The notes under the pieces are model-generated. The model was not told where the DNA came from. It saw only the letters and a list, made by a program, of their open reading frames with translations, and made no database searches. From positions 52,999,501 to 53,063,500 of the forward strand of contig NC_059346.1 in assembly GCF_019703515.2 (NCBI RefSeq): 64,000 bases of DNA, in the 5' to 3' direction. Source of the stretch: Myxocyprinus asiaticus (taxonomy: Eukaryota; Chordata; Actinopteri; Cypriniformes; Catostomidae). Positions 1 to 11,245 of the stretch are shown here, piece after piece (within the stretch, counting starts at the first letter, position 1; the number at the start of each line of letters is the position of its first letter). The translations under genes were made by a program, and so were the position numbers.

Positions 1-912
1 ATGATCAATAACCTGAAATTCAGTCTGACTGACTCATTCAGCAATACGTCATAAACTGATGTGTGATTAATGGCTATAAATATTTCTATTATTAATATGA
101 AACTGTATTCTGCATTATTTTTAATAAAAATACATGTTTGCCCTTTTGACAATGGAATTACTCAATTGTTTTTTAACCTATATTTGTGATAAACTCGCAT
201 CACATGAGCCAGTCTCCATCTTTCATTATAACAGCACTTATCACAAACACATGAAGACACGTCAACACAATATCATGTTGAACTCATAACAATGGACACG
301 TCATGATGGATAAACAGAGGCAGAGCTCTATGGCTTTATAATAGATTTGCGAGTGCACAAGACACGTTTTTAGCGTGTACACGCACTCTCTGAGAGACAG
401 CAGGGAGATTTCATAGAGCAGCATATATTTGAAAGTGTGCGTTCAGTTTTGTACTAGAACAAAGGAAATCCGCATACAAGTGGAGAGATTCATGCTCGCG
501 CAACCAGTACATGGATGAGCTCTCGCATGATATGCATTCGTTCATGACATTTAATAGAATTATAACGCCATAAAGCAACAGTCTATTAAGTTGGACTATG
601 GTCCTTTAAGCTACTAATTTTCATTCATCTTGACAATAAATTTTTATTGTATTTATGTATCTTTTGATTTTACTTGGTGAATTTATCATCATTCTCTGAG
701 CCTCCCCTGACAAGTTCTGGCATCCCCCCTGGGGAGGCGTACCTCCCAGTTTGAAAACTGTGGGCCTACAGTATTTATAGCCTGCCAACTTCTAAACTAA
801 CTTAGAAACACAAGACAAATCTTGTATACAATGTGCATTGAACTACGGAAAGCAGAAAGGGATAAAAAGACGGTTTTAATCATGTTTTACAGTATAGTGT
901 AATGCAACTTTA
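1..912. other. Non-coding flank, no gene seen
   Basis: This stretch is AT-rich with stops in every frame and no recognisable domain or RNA gene. Around 700-770 a GC-richer segment ends in a phrase resembling a worn hAT-type terminus (TTTGAAAACTGTGGG), with no matching partner end. Nothing else can be supported. Confidence 0.6.
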
Positions 913-1039
913 GTTCCCTATCTGTCACTCACTCGATGTGTCGATGTAGTGACACTAGGGGTCACTCTTGGAAGCCCTTTTTGAAAAAAGGCCAATGGGA
1001 ATTGGCGAGTGGAATTTGCATGCCACTCCCCCGGACATA

Positions 1040-1052
1040 CGGGTATAAAAGG
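1040..1052 (+). promoter_or_regulatory. TATA-type promoter in left end of DIRS copy D
   Basis: TATAAAAGG lies about 130 bp inside the element, with a CCAAT motif roughly 50 bp upstream near 992. The same pair occurs at the same place in copies A and C, and reverse-complemented in each right-terminal region. It probably starts the retrotransposon transcript. No experimental start site is known here. Confidence 0.55.
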
Positions 1053-1310
1053 AGCTGGTATGCAACCACTCATTCAGATTTTCTCTTCGGAGCTGAGCGG
1101 TTGCATTCAGTACACTGAATTCAATTTCTCCCTACCGTTCACCTCAAACTGCTTGATTTACGGCGCATTTCAGCGACTTCTCCCCCTCTGCACCCGTGGA
1201 GTGCAGAGAACGCCCCTGGGCGCTTCGGCAGAGCAAAACAAAAGAGTATATTCTAAAAGAGTATATTTTCAATTCTAAAAGAACGGCACACACGGAACGT
1301 CTTTTTAAAG

Positions 1311-1590
1311 ATGCCTTTCCGTTTGTGTGTTATTCCTAGTTGTGGTCGTTATCTCTCCACTTCTTATGGCCATGATCACTGTCTTACTGTATGTGTCTGG
1401 GCGCTGCCCACGTGGAGACATTGTTCGTGGATGGGTCTTGTCCTCATTGCGTGAACATGACCATGGCAATGATGCGGTTGCGGCTTGCCTTTGTAAGAAA
1501 GCAAGCCACCCCAGCGGCTCCCCGCCTCGGTCCTTCTACCTATGGGTATGAGGCTGCATCGGTTAGCACTGGGGGCGATTTGGGGACTTC
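1311..1590 (+). pseudogene. gag-like N-terminal fragment of DIRS copy D
   Basis: From the ATG at 1311 the frame begins MPFRLCVIPSCGRYLS, matching the start of gag in copies A (9308) and C (47443, minus strand). The downstream Cys/His cluster seen in copy A (CLTC, then His, then CPHC) is split between two frames here by small indels, and the homology stops at about 1590 where the element is deleted. It is a decayed fragment with no full product. Confidence 0.6.
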
Positions 1591-2100
1591 AAACTGGGTC
1601 TTCCTTGGTCACCATGTTTGTAGAAACTCCTCCCCCCTCGGGTAGGACCTACCATGCGACTTCTCCACATGTCATACTTCCGACAAGACTCGGTAAGACC
1701 ATGTGACATATTTACACTCAAAATACCCCCCCCCCCTTCTCTGGGTGGGGTGTGGTCTCCGCGGTGTCTTCCCCTTGGGTGTGACACCCCCCCAATGTAT
1801 ACATTTATGGCCCCCAGTCGGTTAAATAATTCCACTCTTTTTGGTGAGAAAAAAGAGGAAAAGAGGCCACGGCTGGGCTAGCCTGTCCCTATTTGTTGGG
1901 CAGTCGACTTGTTCCCAAAGGACCATTCGGCACTCATAAGAGCATTGGGGGAGGTTATGTGACAGCCTGGTGCTCTGGCTACGAGGCACACAATGGTCTG
2001 CCCGTCTCACACCGCCAGTCCATGTAACACAGTTCAGCTAGTTGTGGCGTTTTGTATAGGGACCCCTAGTGTCACTACATCGACACAACGTCGAGTGAGT

Positions 2101-2132
2101 GACAGATAGCGAACGTCCTGGTTACTTTCGTA
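2101..2132 (+). repeat. Internal complementary region (ICR) of DIRS copy D
   Basis: GACAGATAGCGAAC runs directly into GTCCTGGTTAC. The first part is the reverse complement of the element's left end and the second of its right end, so the segment equals the complement of the circular end-to-end junction. It holds the palindrome GGTTAC-TTTC-GTAATC. In DIRS replication models the ICR templates completion of the ends. Confidence 0.75.
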
Positions 2133-2534
2133 ATCTCCGTTCCCTGATAGAGGGAACAAGACGTTGTGTCCCTCTTGCCACAACACTGGACTACCCGCTG
2201 AAATGGCCGGGACCTTGTCTCGGCTCCTCAGCACAAAACCTAAATGAGTGGTTGCATACCAGCTCCTTTTATACCCGTATGTCCGGGGGAGTGGCATGCA
2301 AATTCCACTCGCCAATTCCCAATGGCCTTTTTTCAAAAAGCAGAGGTGTTTGGGGCTCCCAAGAGTGACCCCTAATGTCACTACATTGACACAATGTCTC
2401 GTTCCCTCCATCAGGGAATGGAGGTTACGAAAGTAACCAGGACATTTTTTTTACGTATTTGAGACATAAGTTAATGGGACCTTTTTGTTAGTTTTATTAA
2501 TATTTAAAGTTTTATTTTATATAAACAAAACCCC

Positions 2535-2660
2535 ACAGATGTAACATTTAAACTTTTATTATAAAGTGTATTACATTCCAATATTTATTCAAAGTATGGC
2601 CCCATACGTATCAGAGGTCTGGGCTAAGCCCTGAATATCCACTTACCACAGAACCGCCCC
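2535..2660 (-). repeat. Interspersed repeat fragment, inverted partner at 18149-18276
   Basis: The segment reads as a diverged reverse complement of 18149-18276. Shared phrases include CACAGATG(T/C)AACATT, TTATAAAGTG and GGTCTGGG(C/T)TAAGCCC. The outer edge CCGCCCCTG resembles a hAT-type terminal motif. It is probably an end fragment of one DNA-transposon family; its neighbours are blank. Confidence 0.5.
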
Positions 2661-2794
2661 TGGAGCCAACCACAATGTGTCTTGTGCAGTGAATTATTGG
2701 CTGTTGATTGCATGAAGCCATCAAAATCGAAAGACATTTAAAAACCAAGCTCTCAAACTATAACAAATCCATTAACTTTTACAGAATTCTATCA

Positions 2795-3255
2795 TGAATG
2801 AATGAATGAACGTTATATTTATATAGCGCTTTTCTGACAGTACACCCAAAGCACATTACATACTGAACAGGGGACTCTCCTCACCCACCACCAGTGTGCA
2901 GCATCCACATGGATGTTGTGAAGGCAGTCATAGTGCACCAGTATATTCACCACACACCAGCTGTTGGTGGAGTACACTGATGTAGCCAATTCAGGGATGG
3001 GGCTTATTAGGAGGCTATGTTTGATAAGGGCCAATGGGGGGAATTTGGCTAGGACATCGTGGTTACACCCCTACTCTTTGTGAGAAGTGCCAAGGGATTT
3101 TTAACGACCACACAAAGTCAGGACCTCGGTTTAATGTCTCATTCGAAGGACCGTGCATTTTTACAGTATAGTGTCCCTGTCACTATACTGGGGTGTTAGG
3201 ACCCACACAGACCACAGGGTGAGCACCCCCTTCTGGCTTCACTAACACCTCTTCA
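2795..3255 (-). repeat. Fish interspersed repeat (TATATAGCGCTTTTCTGACA type)
   Basis: It begins with (GAAT)n and the phrase TATATAGCGCTTTTCTGACA, then a GC-richer body with GTGCAGCATCCACATGGATG and TTTTTAACGACCACA. I recognise this as a dispersed repeat common in teleosts, probably the 3' part of a retroposon on the minus strand. It has no coding potential. The family name is uncertain. Confidence 0.5.
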
Positions 3256-4385
3256 TGGTAATCTTAATAATCAACCAATAATAAATATACATTATAATGT
3301 TTTATATTAAGGAATTATTTTAGTTTAGTATTTTTTTGGGTTGCCACTTGATATCCAATGTAAAGTCTTGGTCCTGAAGCAAAACCAGTTGAGAACCACA
3401 AGAAAACAGGTTCACGAGGTTCCCTATAGGTCAGTGCACAGGGCAGACAGCGACTGGTTTTCAAACACTTCTTCCTCATATGTTGTAAATAATGACCTCT
3501 TGAGACACGCAGGCATGAGGTTAATGAAAAACTATGAGAAGGGGCTTCCCATGGGAGCAGGAGATTTCAAGGATGTTTTGGTATTACTCCATATTGTTTT
3601 CTTTGAACATCTTATTTACACATTGAATGTGAAGTCACAGACATGAGCAATTTGCTTTCACTCTTTGGTCAGTTTCTCCTCCCACCAATTTTTCTTCTTC
3701 ATGGTTAAACATCTGTATGAAATCACTTTACGCTTATGGGATGTGTGTGTGCGAGTGTTTGTGTGTGTCAGTGTGTGTATGTGAATTTGTGTCCATAATC
3801 ATGTGCAGATCCAACTATTTTTTAATAGAGTTGCTGTTTGGAGTCAGTTTGGCACCATATTCAATGGGTAAAGGAGAATGTTTCTTGAAGTCTATGCCGA
3901 CCCAGAGGAAAATGTATTGCTCAGAGGTTGCTCTTTCATAGCCCAGGAGACTTAATGTAGTTCTCAGGAATGCTTCCTTTAGATATTAACTTTGCCTCTG
4001 ATATTTCTACTAAAATTCCTCTGGAGAAATAAGAACAGAAAAAAAAGACTATTGATGGCATAACAGTGTACAGCTATAAATGTAATGTTGATAGCATAGT
4101 CTTCATAAATTGATTTGAAGAATTTGATGAGAAATATTTCGTTTTGGAATCTGTGACTTCTGATATCAGACGTTGACATTTTAGCGAATTGGAGCGTTGG
4201 GAGATTGCTGAGATCTCTTCTGAAACTCAAGAGGAGATACATGTTGGATTACAGACATAAGGGTATTTTCTCAACAGAAATAAATCTATGAAGCATGACG
4301 CTAAATCAGAATTATCCTATTGCTCTTCAGATTTCTGTCTAACCTGTTGAAAAAACAGCATATGTTGTGTTTTGGATGATAGTGC
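3256..4385. other. Non-coding, no gene seen
   Basis: No protein family was recognised in any frame. 3740-3790 is TG-rich. The segment around 3925-4030 (TTGCTCTTTCATAGC followed by CAGGAGAC) resembles 18024-18110, suggesting an old diffuse repeat. A 101-codon open frame at 3341-3646 resembles no family I know. Confidence 0.5.
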
Positions 4386-4610
4386 CTAGCATGGGATGCT
4401 AGTATGCTGGTGACCCTACTACATTCTTAACTAGCGTAGGAAGCCTCATCAGAAAGGCCATACTGGTTGACCATAATTTTTTTGCTGGTGAACAACATGC
4501 CTATGAAGGCCCACCAGCTGTCTAGCCAGCATTAACCAACATAAACCAGCCTAGACCTGCTTGGAAATTTATACTGGTTTAAGCTTGTATTTTCAGCAAG
4601 GTAGGAGAAA
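4386..4610. repeat. Interspersed repeat rich in CCAGC/GCTGG
   Basis: The stretch carries alternating CCAGC and GCTGG words (for example AACATAAACCAGCCTAGACC) and ends in a TTTTCAGCA phrase. The same combination occurs at 39045-39145, where the order AAACCAGCCTGGACCAGCAT, GCTGGTCTAAGCTGGTC, TTTTCAGCAGG is clearer. It is a short non-coding fish repeat with internal inverted symmetry. Confidence 0.5.
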
Positions 4611-5807
4611 CAATAGAGATATTTTCTTGTCTATGGGCAAAGAAATGTGGATGTGGGGAGTTTCATCTTTATTTCTCAATTCCTCCTCGACACATCCTGA
4701 CAGCTCCTCTCCTCATTCTCTTCCTGGCGATGGGCTGCCTATACATCTGGAACTGGGCATGTTCACAACGCCTCCTCTCTGGTTTTGTGCTTTCAGTTGA
4801 TTATATTACCCGCTCTGAGTTATTTCTCTTGTATGAGGGGGAGGAAAACAGAAGTATGAGTGCCGGGGTCAAGTGGTGATTGCTGATGTTGTCTCCTCTA
4901 AACATATGTTTAGTCCTTGCTGAGCGTATGCAATTCCCCCACAGTTTGGTAACTATTAAGGGACTTCCTAAGTCAGTTCCGGAGTCAGGTCTCTGAGGAC
5001 AAGAAGTGAAGGGGGGTTGAGGTGATGTTTGGGGGGGTTTAATGAGAGAATGGGGCACGGGGTAGTTAGGGCAGGTTGGATATGGAGAACTGTTGAGAAG
5101 AGTGGGCTTGGGCAATTTTTCACTTTAACTAGTGAACTAGTCCAGAAAAGTAGTTGATGAGTCGTCTAGTTGGTGAGTCAATGTTTACTTTATATAAATG
5201 ACTCACCATTCGCACGAAACCAACACGATGACACAGGAAATCGATTTGTTGCTTCCAAAAAATTATGTACCCTTAAATCAACCCCATTCTGCTGATTTAC
5301 TAACAATTGGCAACTCCCATTAGACATTTTGAATCAATTAAAATGTGATCACTTTTCCATCTATTGCTAATGGTAGCACGTTAAGCAAGCAGCCTCTGAG
5401 ACACGAGTTCTGGTCCCATGGAAACCACTAAGTAATCGCATTAACATAAACAATGGTGAGGGTGAATTGGAGGTTGTATTTTTTACTCTAAAATTGCATT
5501 TTTACTCTACTGACGGTTAGGTTTCAGCTGGTGTTTGGGTTAGGGTGTAGAGTTATTAAAAGATGCATTCCTGTTAATTACATCATTTACAACTAAAATA
5601 CAACTTGCTTTTGGCACCACTCTGTGGACATTTCACCCAGAAACTGAAGCTTTCATGTCCCTATACATTCAATAACACTTCCAGCTTTGATCACTGGGGG
5701 GCAGTGATTCGAATTTCGGTAAACATAGACCGTTTTAAGCAGCAGAACTTTTAACTCTTTTTTTAATGTTTGCTGTTTCTGGTTTAACGCTGCATTAAGT
5801 AACTCTT
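4611..5807. other. Non-coding, no gene seen
   Basis: Open frames at 4561-4800 and 4801-5115 are low complexity and resemble nothing known. No transposon ends or RNA genes were found. Confidence 0.5.
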
Positions 5808-6328
5808 AAGTCCAAAAGTCTTAGGCACATAAGATGCTTCACAAAAACATTTGTCTTAAGATGGTTATTTATATTTTCAGCTTTAGTGTGTCAATAGGAA
5901 ATATACATTTTAGACTCACAAACATTTATTTTGCATATAGAAAAGATTAGAACAGAAGAAGAGGGAGCCCTGCAACAGAAAGCCCCCCACTGAATATTGA
6001 GTCAGTCTGAGATTACATAAAGAGACAGAAGCAATTGAGACAGCCGAAATAGATAGAAGAACTGTGGCAAATTCTCCAAGAAGCTTGGAACATCCTATCT
6101 GCCAACAACCAAGAAAAACTGTGTCCAGGTGTACCTAGGAGAATTGATGCTGTTTTGAAAGCAAAGGTGGCCACACCAAATATTGATTTAGCTTTTTTTT
6201 TTATGTTTACTGGACTTTGTATGACATTAATTGATAAATGAAAACTATGTATGGCATTATTTTTGAAGACATCCTCACTATGCAACATTTTCCCCTAGTG
6301 CCTAAACATTTTGCACAGTACTGTATAT
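5808..6328 (+). mobile_element. Tc1/mariner relic, internally deleted
   Basis: Worn inverted ends are visible: CCAAAAGTCTTAGGCAC near 5811 and GTGCCTAAACATTTTGCACA with CAGTACTGTA near 6299-6325. Between them only the C-terminus of a Tc1-type transposase is legible on the plus strand. A second Tc1 relic in the opposite orientation starts 170 bp downstream. Confidence 0.65.
6020..6205 (+). pseudogene. Tc1-like transposase C-terminal fragment
   Basis: In the frame containing position 6053 the translation reads IEELWQILQEAWN and then VPRRIDAVLKAKV. That is the usual C-terminal end of fish Tc1/mariner transposases, downstream of the third catalytic acidic residue. The DNA-binding and catalytic parts are missing, so no active enzyme is encoded. 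Confidence 0.65.
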
Positions 6329-6494
6329 CTGGCTGTTACAGGTAACCATACATGCAGCTACATTGGGACACAATTTGTGTTCAGAACAAGCGCAACTGAA
6401 CTCAAGTGATCCATAACTAGTTGACACAAACCCAAGTTGTTGACTCCTGGCAGAACTAATTTAATTGTCAACTCATCAACAAGTCGGTGCAACC

Positions 6495-7040
6495 CATAGG
6501 GCAGAGAACTTTATTAGGAATACTATGGTCCTAATAAAGTGCCCGATGTGGTCTTCTGCTGTTGTAGCCCATCTGCCTCAAGGTTCAACATGTTGTGCAT
6601 ATTGAGATGCTATTCTGCTCACTAAAATTGTGCAGAGGGGTTCCTTGAGTTTCCATAGCCTTTCTGTCAGCTCGAACCAGTCTGGCCATTCTCTGTTGAC
6701 CTCTCTCATCAACAAGGCATTTCAGTCTGCAGAACTGCCACTCACTGTATGTTTTTTGTTTTTGGCACCATTCTAAGTAAACTGTAGAGATGGTTGTGTG
6801 TGAAAATCCCAGGAGATAAACAGTTACAGAAATACTCAAGCCAGCATGTCTGGCACCAAAAATCATGCCACGGTCGAAATCACTGACATCACATTTTTTC
6901 CCCATTCTGATGGTTGATGTAAACATTAACTGAAGCTCCTGACCCGTATCTGCATTAATTTATGCATTGCACTGCTGCCACATGATTGGCTGATTAGATA
7001 ATCACATGAATAAGTAGGTGTACAGGTGTTCCTAGTGAAA
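6495..7040 (-). mobile_element. Tc1/mariner relic on minus strand
   Basis: The segment opens with ACTTTATTAGGAACACTATG and closes with GTAGGTGTACAGGTGTTCCT, the diverged ends of a fish Tc1 family, and encloses a minus-strand transposase N-terminus. The catalytic half is absent. A shorter fragment of the same family lies at 37093-37320. Confidence 0.7.
6585..6926 (-). pseudogene. Tc1-like transposase N-terminal fragment
   Basis: The 113-codon open frame contains MGKKCDVSDFDRGMIFGARH, then a helix-turn-helix-like segment (LLGFSHTTISTVYLEW) and a GQQRMARLVRADRKA stretch. This is the paired-like DNA-binding half of a Tc1 transposase, which binds the transposon ends in the nucleus. Full proteins are about 340 residues with a DDE catalytic domain; this frame ends before it. 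The start may be the Met at about codon 8 (MGKKCD), since earlier residues are not typical. Confidence 0.75.
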
Positions 7041-8223
7041 TGTTCAGTGAGTGTAGATTTCTTGATTGGTGCTACACTTCAGGTAGGGGTATTGTGGTCT
7101 GGGCTACTGCCTCGGCCTTGGGCAATCTCATGCAAGTAGGGCTTAGACAGGAAGTGTGTTATGATAGAGGCTCTGCCCATCCAAGGACGAGCTGTGAACT
7201 TCACATGCAATGTGAAGGGCCACTGGGCCCAACGTTCGACCCTCAGGGCAGAGGAGTCTAAGAGGAAATGAAAGGATCATTTAACGCGGGAAAGGCAAGG
7301 CTGGGGGAGGAGGGGAAAGAAGGGCCAAGCCACAGACACCCATCCCAGCTATGAACAAAGACAAACAAACAGCAAAAAAAATCATTAAATCAACGCCTGA
7401 GGCTGCACAGGCTTTTCCGCCAGGACCATTTCGCATAGCATTATTGTGTATCCAAGAGGAATCTCATAGGGGTTTTTGGTAAACAAACTGGAGCCAGCCC
7501 ATCCTCATCTTGTTCTTGTTTGGAGTAAAAGGTTGCAGTCTGGAATCTCCAGGGCCTGATCCTTAAATGGCTGTAAAAGAGATGAGTGAATCAGTGGTGC
7601 TCATGGTCAGGGTATGTGGTGTAGTGTTATGCTATTTTCAAGGTTTAAAGTTGGATGAATCCCAATGACCAAAAACTGGATATTTCACATCATATGTCAA
7701 ACATCAGCAATAATAATAAACAAATAAAAAAAAAAAAATCACCAAGCCTTGAGTGATGGTGCCAGGGGATCTGCAGACCTCTCTCAAAACCTTTCCATTG
7801 ACCTCCACTGAACAGTGACATAACTGACTACATTACTACATAATGTCTTTGTTTACAAGTCTTAAGGCTAGGGTATGCTTTATTTAAATGCTGTTATGTC
7901 TCATGTATGGTCGAGCGCTCTAGCCTTCCAAAGTAAACCCTTCTGACCGCAAGCCCGTATGGGCATGTTCGACGCATGCACAGTACGACACTCCAGCTGG
8001 AGTCATTACACTGACGCACACTTCACAACACACACACACCAGAGCCCTTCTAACAAGAGGAGCCTATAAGCTTAGCATAAAATAGCAGAGCACATGGGTC
8101 CCATAGACAGTCTATGGGCAGTATTGTCGTAACACGCTCCGTAGAGCCGCGAAGGTTATCTCAGTAAATAAAAGGTTGTCTGCACAATCACACAACAGCC
8201 CTTCCGTGATAAAATGATGGAGA
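7041..8223. other. Non-coding, no gene seen
   Basis: A GC-richer patch at 7060-7300 has an open frame of 73 codons that I do not recognise. The rest is AT-rich with a short A-run near 7730. A small palindrome (CCATAGACAGTCTATGG) is centred near 8110. No genes or element ends were seen. Confidence 0.5.
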
Positions 8224-8601
8224 AATCAGAATCAGAAACAGAATCAGCTTTATTGCCAAGTATGCTTACACATACAAGGAATTTGTCTTGGTGACAGGAG
8301 CTTCCAGTGTACAACAATACAAAAACAATACAAAAACAGCAGCAAGACATAGATAATCAAATTTAAATTTTTTTTTTTTAAATGAATTATACACATACGT
8401 ACAGACACACACAAATATACATACACACATACACATGGGTAGTGCAAATCTAATACAATCTGTTATGTACAGTTCAAATACAAATCTGTTATGTACAGTG
8501 CAAATGTTTTTTGTTGTTGTTTTTTTTAGAGGAATGAAATGGTAGAAGAGGTTGGATGTGTTGGACAAATATAAGAAAGACTAAACTGTGTATTGCACAT
8601 A
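8224..8601 (-). mobile_element. 3' end of an L2/Rex-type LINE (copy 1, part 1)
   Basis: Read on the minus strand this is the 3' UTR and tail of a fish LINE. It holds GCAATAAAGCTGATTCTG and ends in short TTCTGA-type repeats instead of poly(A). The same tail, with the phrase AAGTATGCTTACACA, closes LINE copy 2 at 32894. The UTR stops at DIRS copy A and its sequence continues at 14395, so the LINE was in place before A inserted. Confidence 0.75.
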
Positions 8602-9054
8602 GTTCCCTATCTGTCACTCACTCAATGTTGTGTTGATGTAGTGATACTAGGGGTCCCCTAGCCCCAAACACCTCAGCTTTTTTGAAAAAAGGCCAATGAG
8701 GATTGGCGAGTGGAATTTGCATGCCACTCCCCCGGACATATGGGTATAAAAGGAGCTGGTATGCAACCACTCATTCAGGTTTTGTGCTGAGGAGCCGAGA
8801 CCAGGTCCCGGCCATTTCAGCGGGTAGCTTAGCATTGTGGCAAGAGGGACACAACGTCTCGTTCCCTCTATCAGGGAACGGAGATTACGAAAGTAACCAG
8901 GACGTTCCCTATCTGTCACTCACTCGACATTGTGTCGATGTAGTGACACAAGGGGTCCCTATACAAAACGGCACAACTATCTGAACTGTGTTACGTGAAC
9001 TGGTGGTGTGTGACGGGCAGACCGCTGTGTGCCTCGTAGTCAGCACACCAGGCC
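8602..9054 (+). repeat. Inverted duplicate of the right end of DIRS copy A
   Basis: About 450 bp match the reverse complement of 13930-14394, including an inverted ICR at 8893-8925 and the phrase TGTGTGACGGGCAGACCGCT, which is normally found only near the 3' end. After 9054 the sequence continues as a normal left end (GGTATGCAACCACTCATTCA then TTTTCTCTTCGGAGCC). In copies D and C the left end lacks this extra block. The junction lies at or near CACCAGGC/CTGGTATGC. Confidence 0.75.
8690..8753 (+). promoter_or_regulatory. CCAAT/TATA promoter-like region of DIRS copy A
   Basis: CCAAT near 8691 and TATAAAAGG at about 8745 are spaced as in a polymerase II core promoter. Because the terminal region is inverted at the other end (about 14213-14283), the element carries two such promoters pointing inward at each other. 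Confidence 0.5.
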
Positions 9055-9307
9055 TGGTATGCAACCACTCATTCAGATTTTCTCTTCGGAGCCAAGCGGT
9101 TCTGTTCATTGAAGCTGAATTCATCCGTGAAGTTCATTCACCTCATCTGCTGGATTCTACGGTGCATTTCAGCGGCTTCTCCCCCTCTGCACCGGTGGAG
9201 TGCAGAGAACGCCCCTGGGCTCTTCGGCAGAACAACTAAAAGAGTATATTTTAAAAGAGTATATTTTCTTTCTAAAAGAGTGGCACACACGGAATGTCTT
9301 TTTAAAG

Positions 9308-10755
9308 ATGCCTTTCTGTTTGTGTGTTATTCCTGGTTGCGGTCATTATCTCTATGCTTCTGACGGCCACGATCGCTGTCTTACGTGTCTGGGCACTGCC
9401 CACGCGGAGACATTGTTCATGGATGGGTCTTGTCCTCATTGCGAGAACATGACGATGGCAACGTTGCGGTTGTGGCTTGCATTCGTAAGAAAGCAAGCCA
9501 CCCCAGCGGCTCCCCGCCTTGGTCCTTCTACCTATGGGTATGAGGCCGTGCCGGTTAGCACTGGGGGCGATTTGGGGACCTCAATGGGAGCACCTCCACT
9601 GGGTATCCCCCCACGGACCTCCCATTCCCCAGCACACTCGCTTGCCGCGGTCGGGCGCTCGGATGAGATCGCTGGCTTGTCTCAGGGCAAGTTCGACCTC
9701 TTGTTTGGAGCCCGGGAAGAAGACGAGTTATCGAGCGCAGCATTGGAGAGTGGACTCGTCCAGTCGGACGCAGAGGCTTCGACTGGGCTTCCTCCTTCGG
9801 GAATGGTCGCCCAGTCCCCGGCCGACACGGAAATGATGGACATGCTTTCCCAGGCAGCTGCGAGCGTCTGGCTAGAGTGGAACCCTCCACTCTCCCCTGA
9901 ACCCTCATGGTTCGATGATTGGTTCCTGGGCTCCTATTCCTTTCTTCCTGGAAGTGTATGAGGAGCTGACAAGATTGTGGGAGGCACCTTTTACTGCCCA
10001 GTCCCGGTCTTTCAGCTCCCCCACTCTCGCTACCCTCGATGGTAGAGTGGCCAGGGGGTATTCGGTGATCCCCCAGGTGGATAAGGCGCTCGCGGTGCAC
10101 TTGTGTCCACAGAGTGCCACCACCTGGCGTGGGCGCCTGAAGCTCCCATCCAGGGCCTGTAGGTTTACATCGTCCCTGATGGCTAAGGCCTATGGTGCCG
10201 CTAAACAAGCCGCCTCCACCCTGCACGCCATGGCTCTCCTGCAAGTACACCAAGCCAAGGCACTAAAAGAACTGCACGAGGGTAGTTCTGACCCGGGATT
10301 GATGCAGGAACTGCGCTCGGCGACCGACCTCGCTCTCTGGGCGATGAAGGTCACGGCGTGGTCTCTCAGGCAGGCGATGTCCACCCTGGTGGTCCAGGAG
10401 CACCACCTTTGGCTCAACTTGCTTGAGATGTGAGAGGCTGACAAGGCACGGTTCCTTGACGCCCCCATCTCCCAGGTTGGCCTATTCGGCGACACCGTCG
10501 AGGACTTTGCCCAGCAGTTCTCAGCTGTGAAGCAGCAGACGGAGGCCATGCAACACATCCTGCCCCAGCGCGGCTCAAGACCCCACACCCTGTCTGCTCG
10601 TCGCCAAGGGTGTCCTCCTGCAACAACAACACCGGCTCCACCGCAGCCCGCCCCCGTGGCCTGGCCCAGGCGTTGAGCCCAACGCAGGAAGCAGACGCCA
10701 CCCGTCTCACAGCCGGCCACTAAGAACCCGAGGAAGGCTTCAAAGCACCCCTGAG
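9308..10755 (+). pseudogene. DIRS gag-like protein, frameshifted (copy A)
   Basis: The frame starts MPFCLCVIPGCGHYL at 9308. Residues 20-45 carry a Cys/His cluster (CLTCLGTAHAE, then CPHC: C-x2-C-x4-H-x9-C-x2-C), probably a zinc-binding motif of the gag product that packages element RNA. It runs to 9961, then the homologous frame continues from 9915 after a frameshift (FFLEVYEELTRLWEAPFTA onward) to a TGA at 10431-10433. Beyond that stop the same frame still reads gag-like (KARFLDAPIS, DTVEDFAQQFSAVKQQTE) to about 10755. At least one frameshift and two nonsense codons make it inactive. The start agrees with copies D and C. Confidence 0.7.
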
Positions 10756-11245
10756 ATGGGTGACCCAGGGGCAAGGAGATCCGCTTCTCTGGAGCTGGTA
10801 AGCAGGCCACTCCATCCCCTGGTGTAGGGCCGGGAGGAGAATCTTTTGTTTCATTTTCATTTAATTTCTCTGCATATCCAAGAGGCTGCGGTACCCAAAA
10901 ATTCAACAAAAGAGTGTTTTTTTTTGTTCCCTGGGTCACATGTCTGGTGCACACGGCTGTCGTCACGACCACCATCTACCGTCCCATCTTTGCAGGTGTG
11001 GCGCTCCAGCAGCTGACCCCCGCCCCTTTGCACCCAGCTGTGGCACAAACACGCCCACACAGGATTGGTTCCGGTGGACTACGGGGATGAGACTCCTCCT
11101 CCCCCCTCCTCGGAAAATATTATGGTAGGTGGCAGGAGCCAGGTAAGTGCTTCGATGTCCCTAGACTCAGCGCAGCCACAGGGGCTCGAATCCCCTCGAC
11201 GTAGCACCTCGAGCTGCACCCCGCCGCAAGGCCCCACCCGCCGGT

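Larger units (their letters stand above)
913..2446 (+). mobile_element. DIRS-like element copy D, internally deleted, non-autonomous
   Basis: The left end starts GTTCCCTATCTGTCACTCAC and the same sequence reappears reverse-complemented at about 2055-2112, followed by an internal complementary region and a right terminus ending in GTAACCAGGAC. This is the organisation of DIRS retrotransposons, which replicate through a circular intermediate and integrate with a tyrosine recombinase. The interior runs from the start of a gag-like frame (about 1311-1590) straight into the 3' non-coding region (about 1600 onward). The rest of gag, RT, RNase H and recombinase are gone compared with copy A at 8.6-14.4 kb. 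Both ends and the ICR survive, so it could once have been mobilised in trans by a full copy. Confidence 0.8.

Noticed and set aside
936..2436. Small open frames on both strands over DIRS copy D ends
   Set aside because: They recur at every DIRS end because the ends are inverted repeats. They carry no protein family and overlap promoter and ICR DNA.
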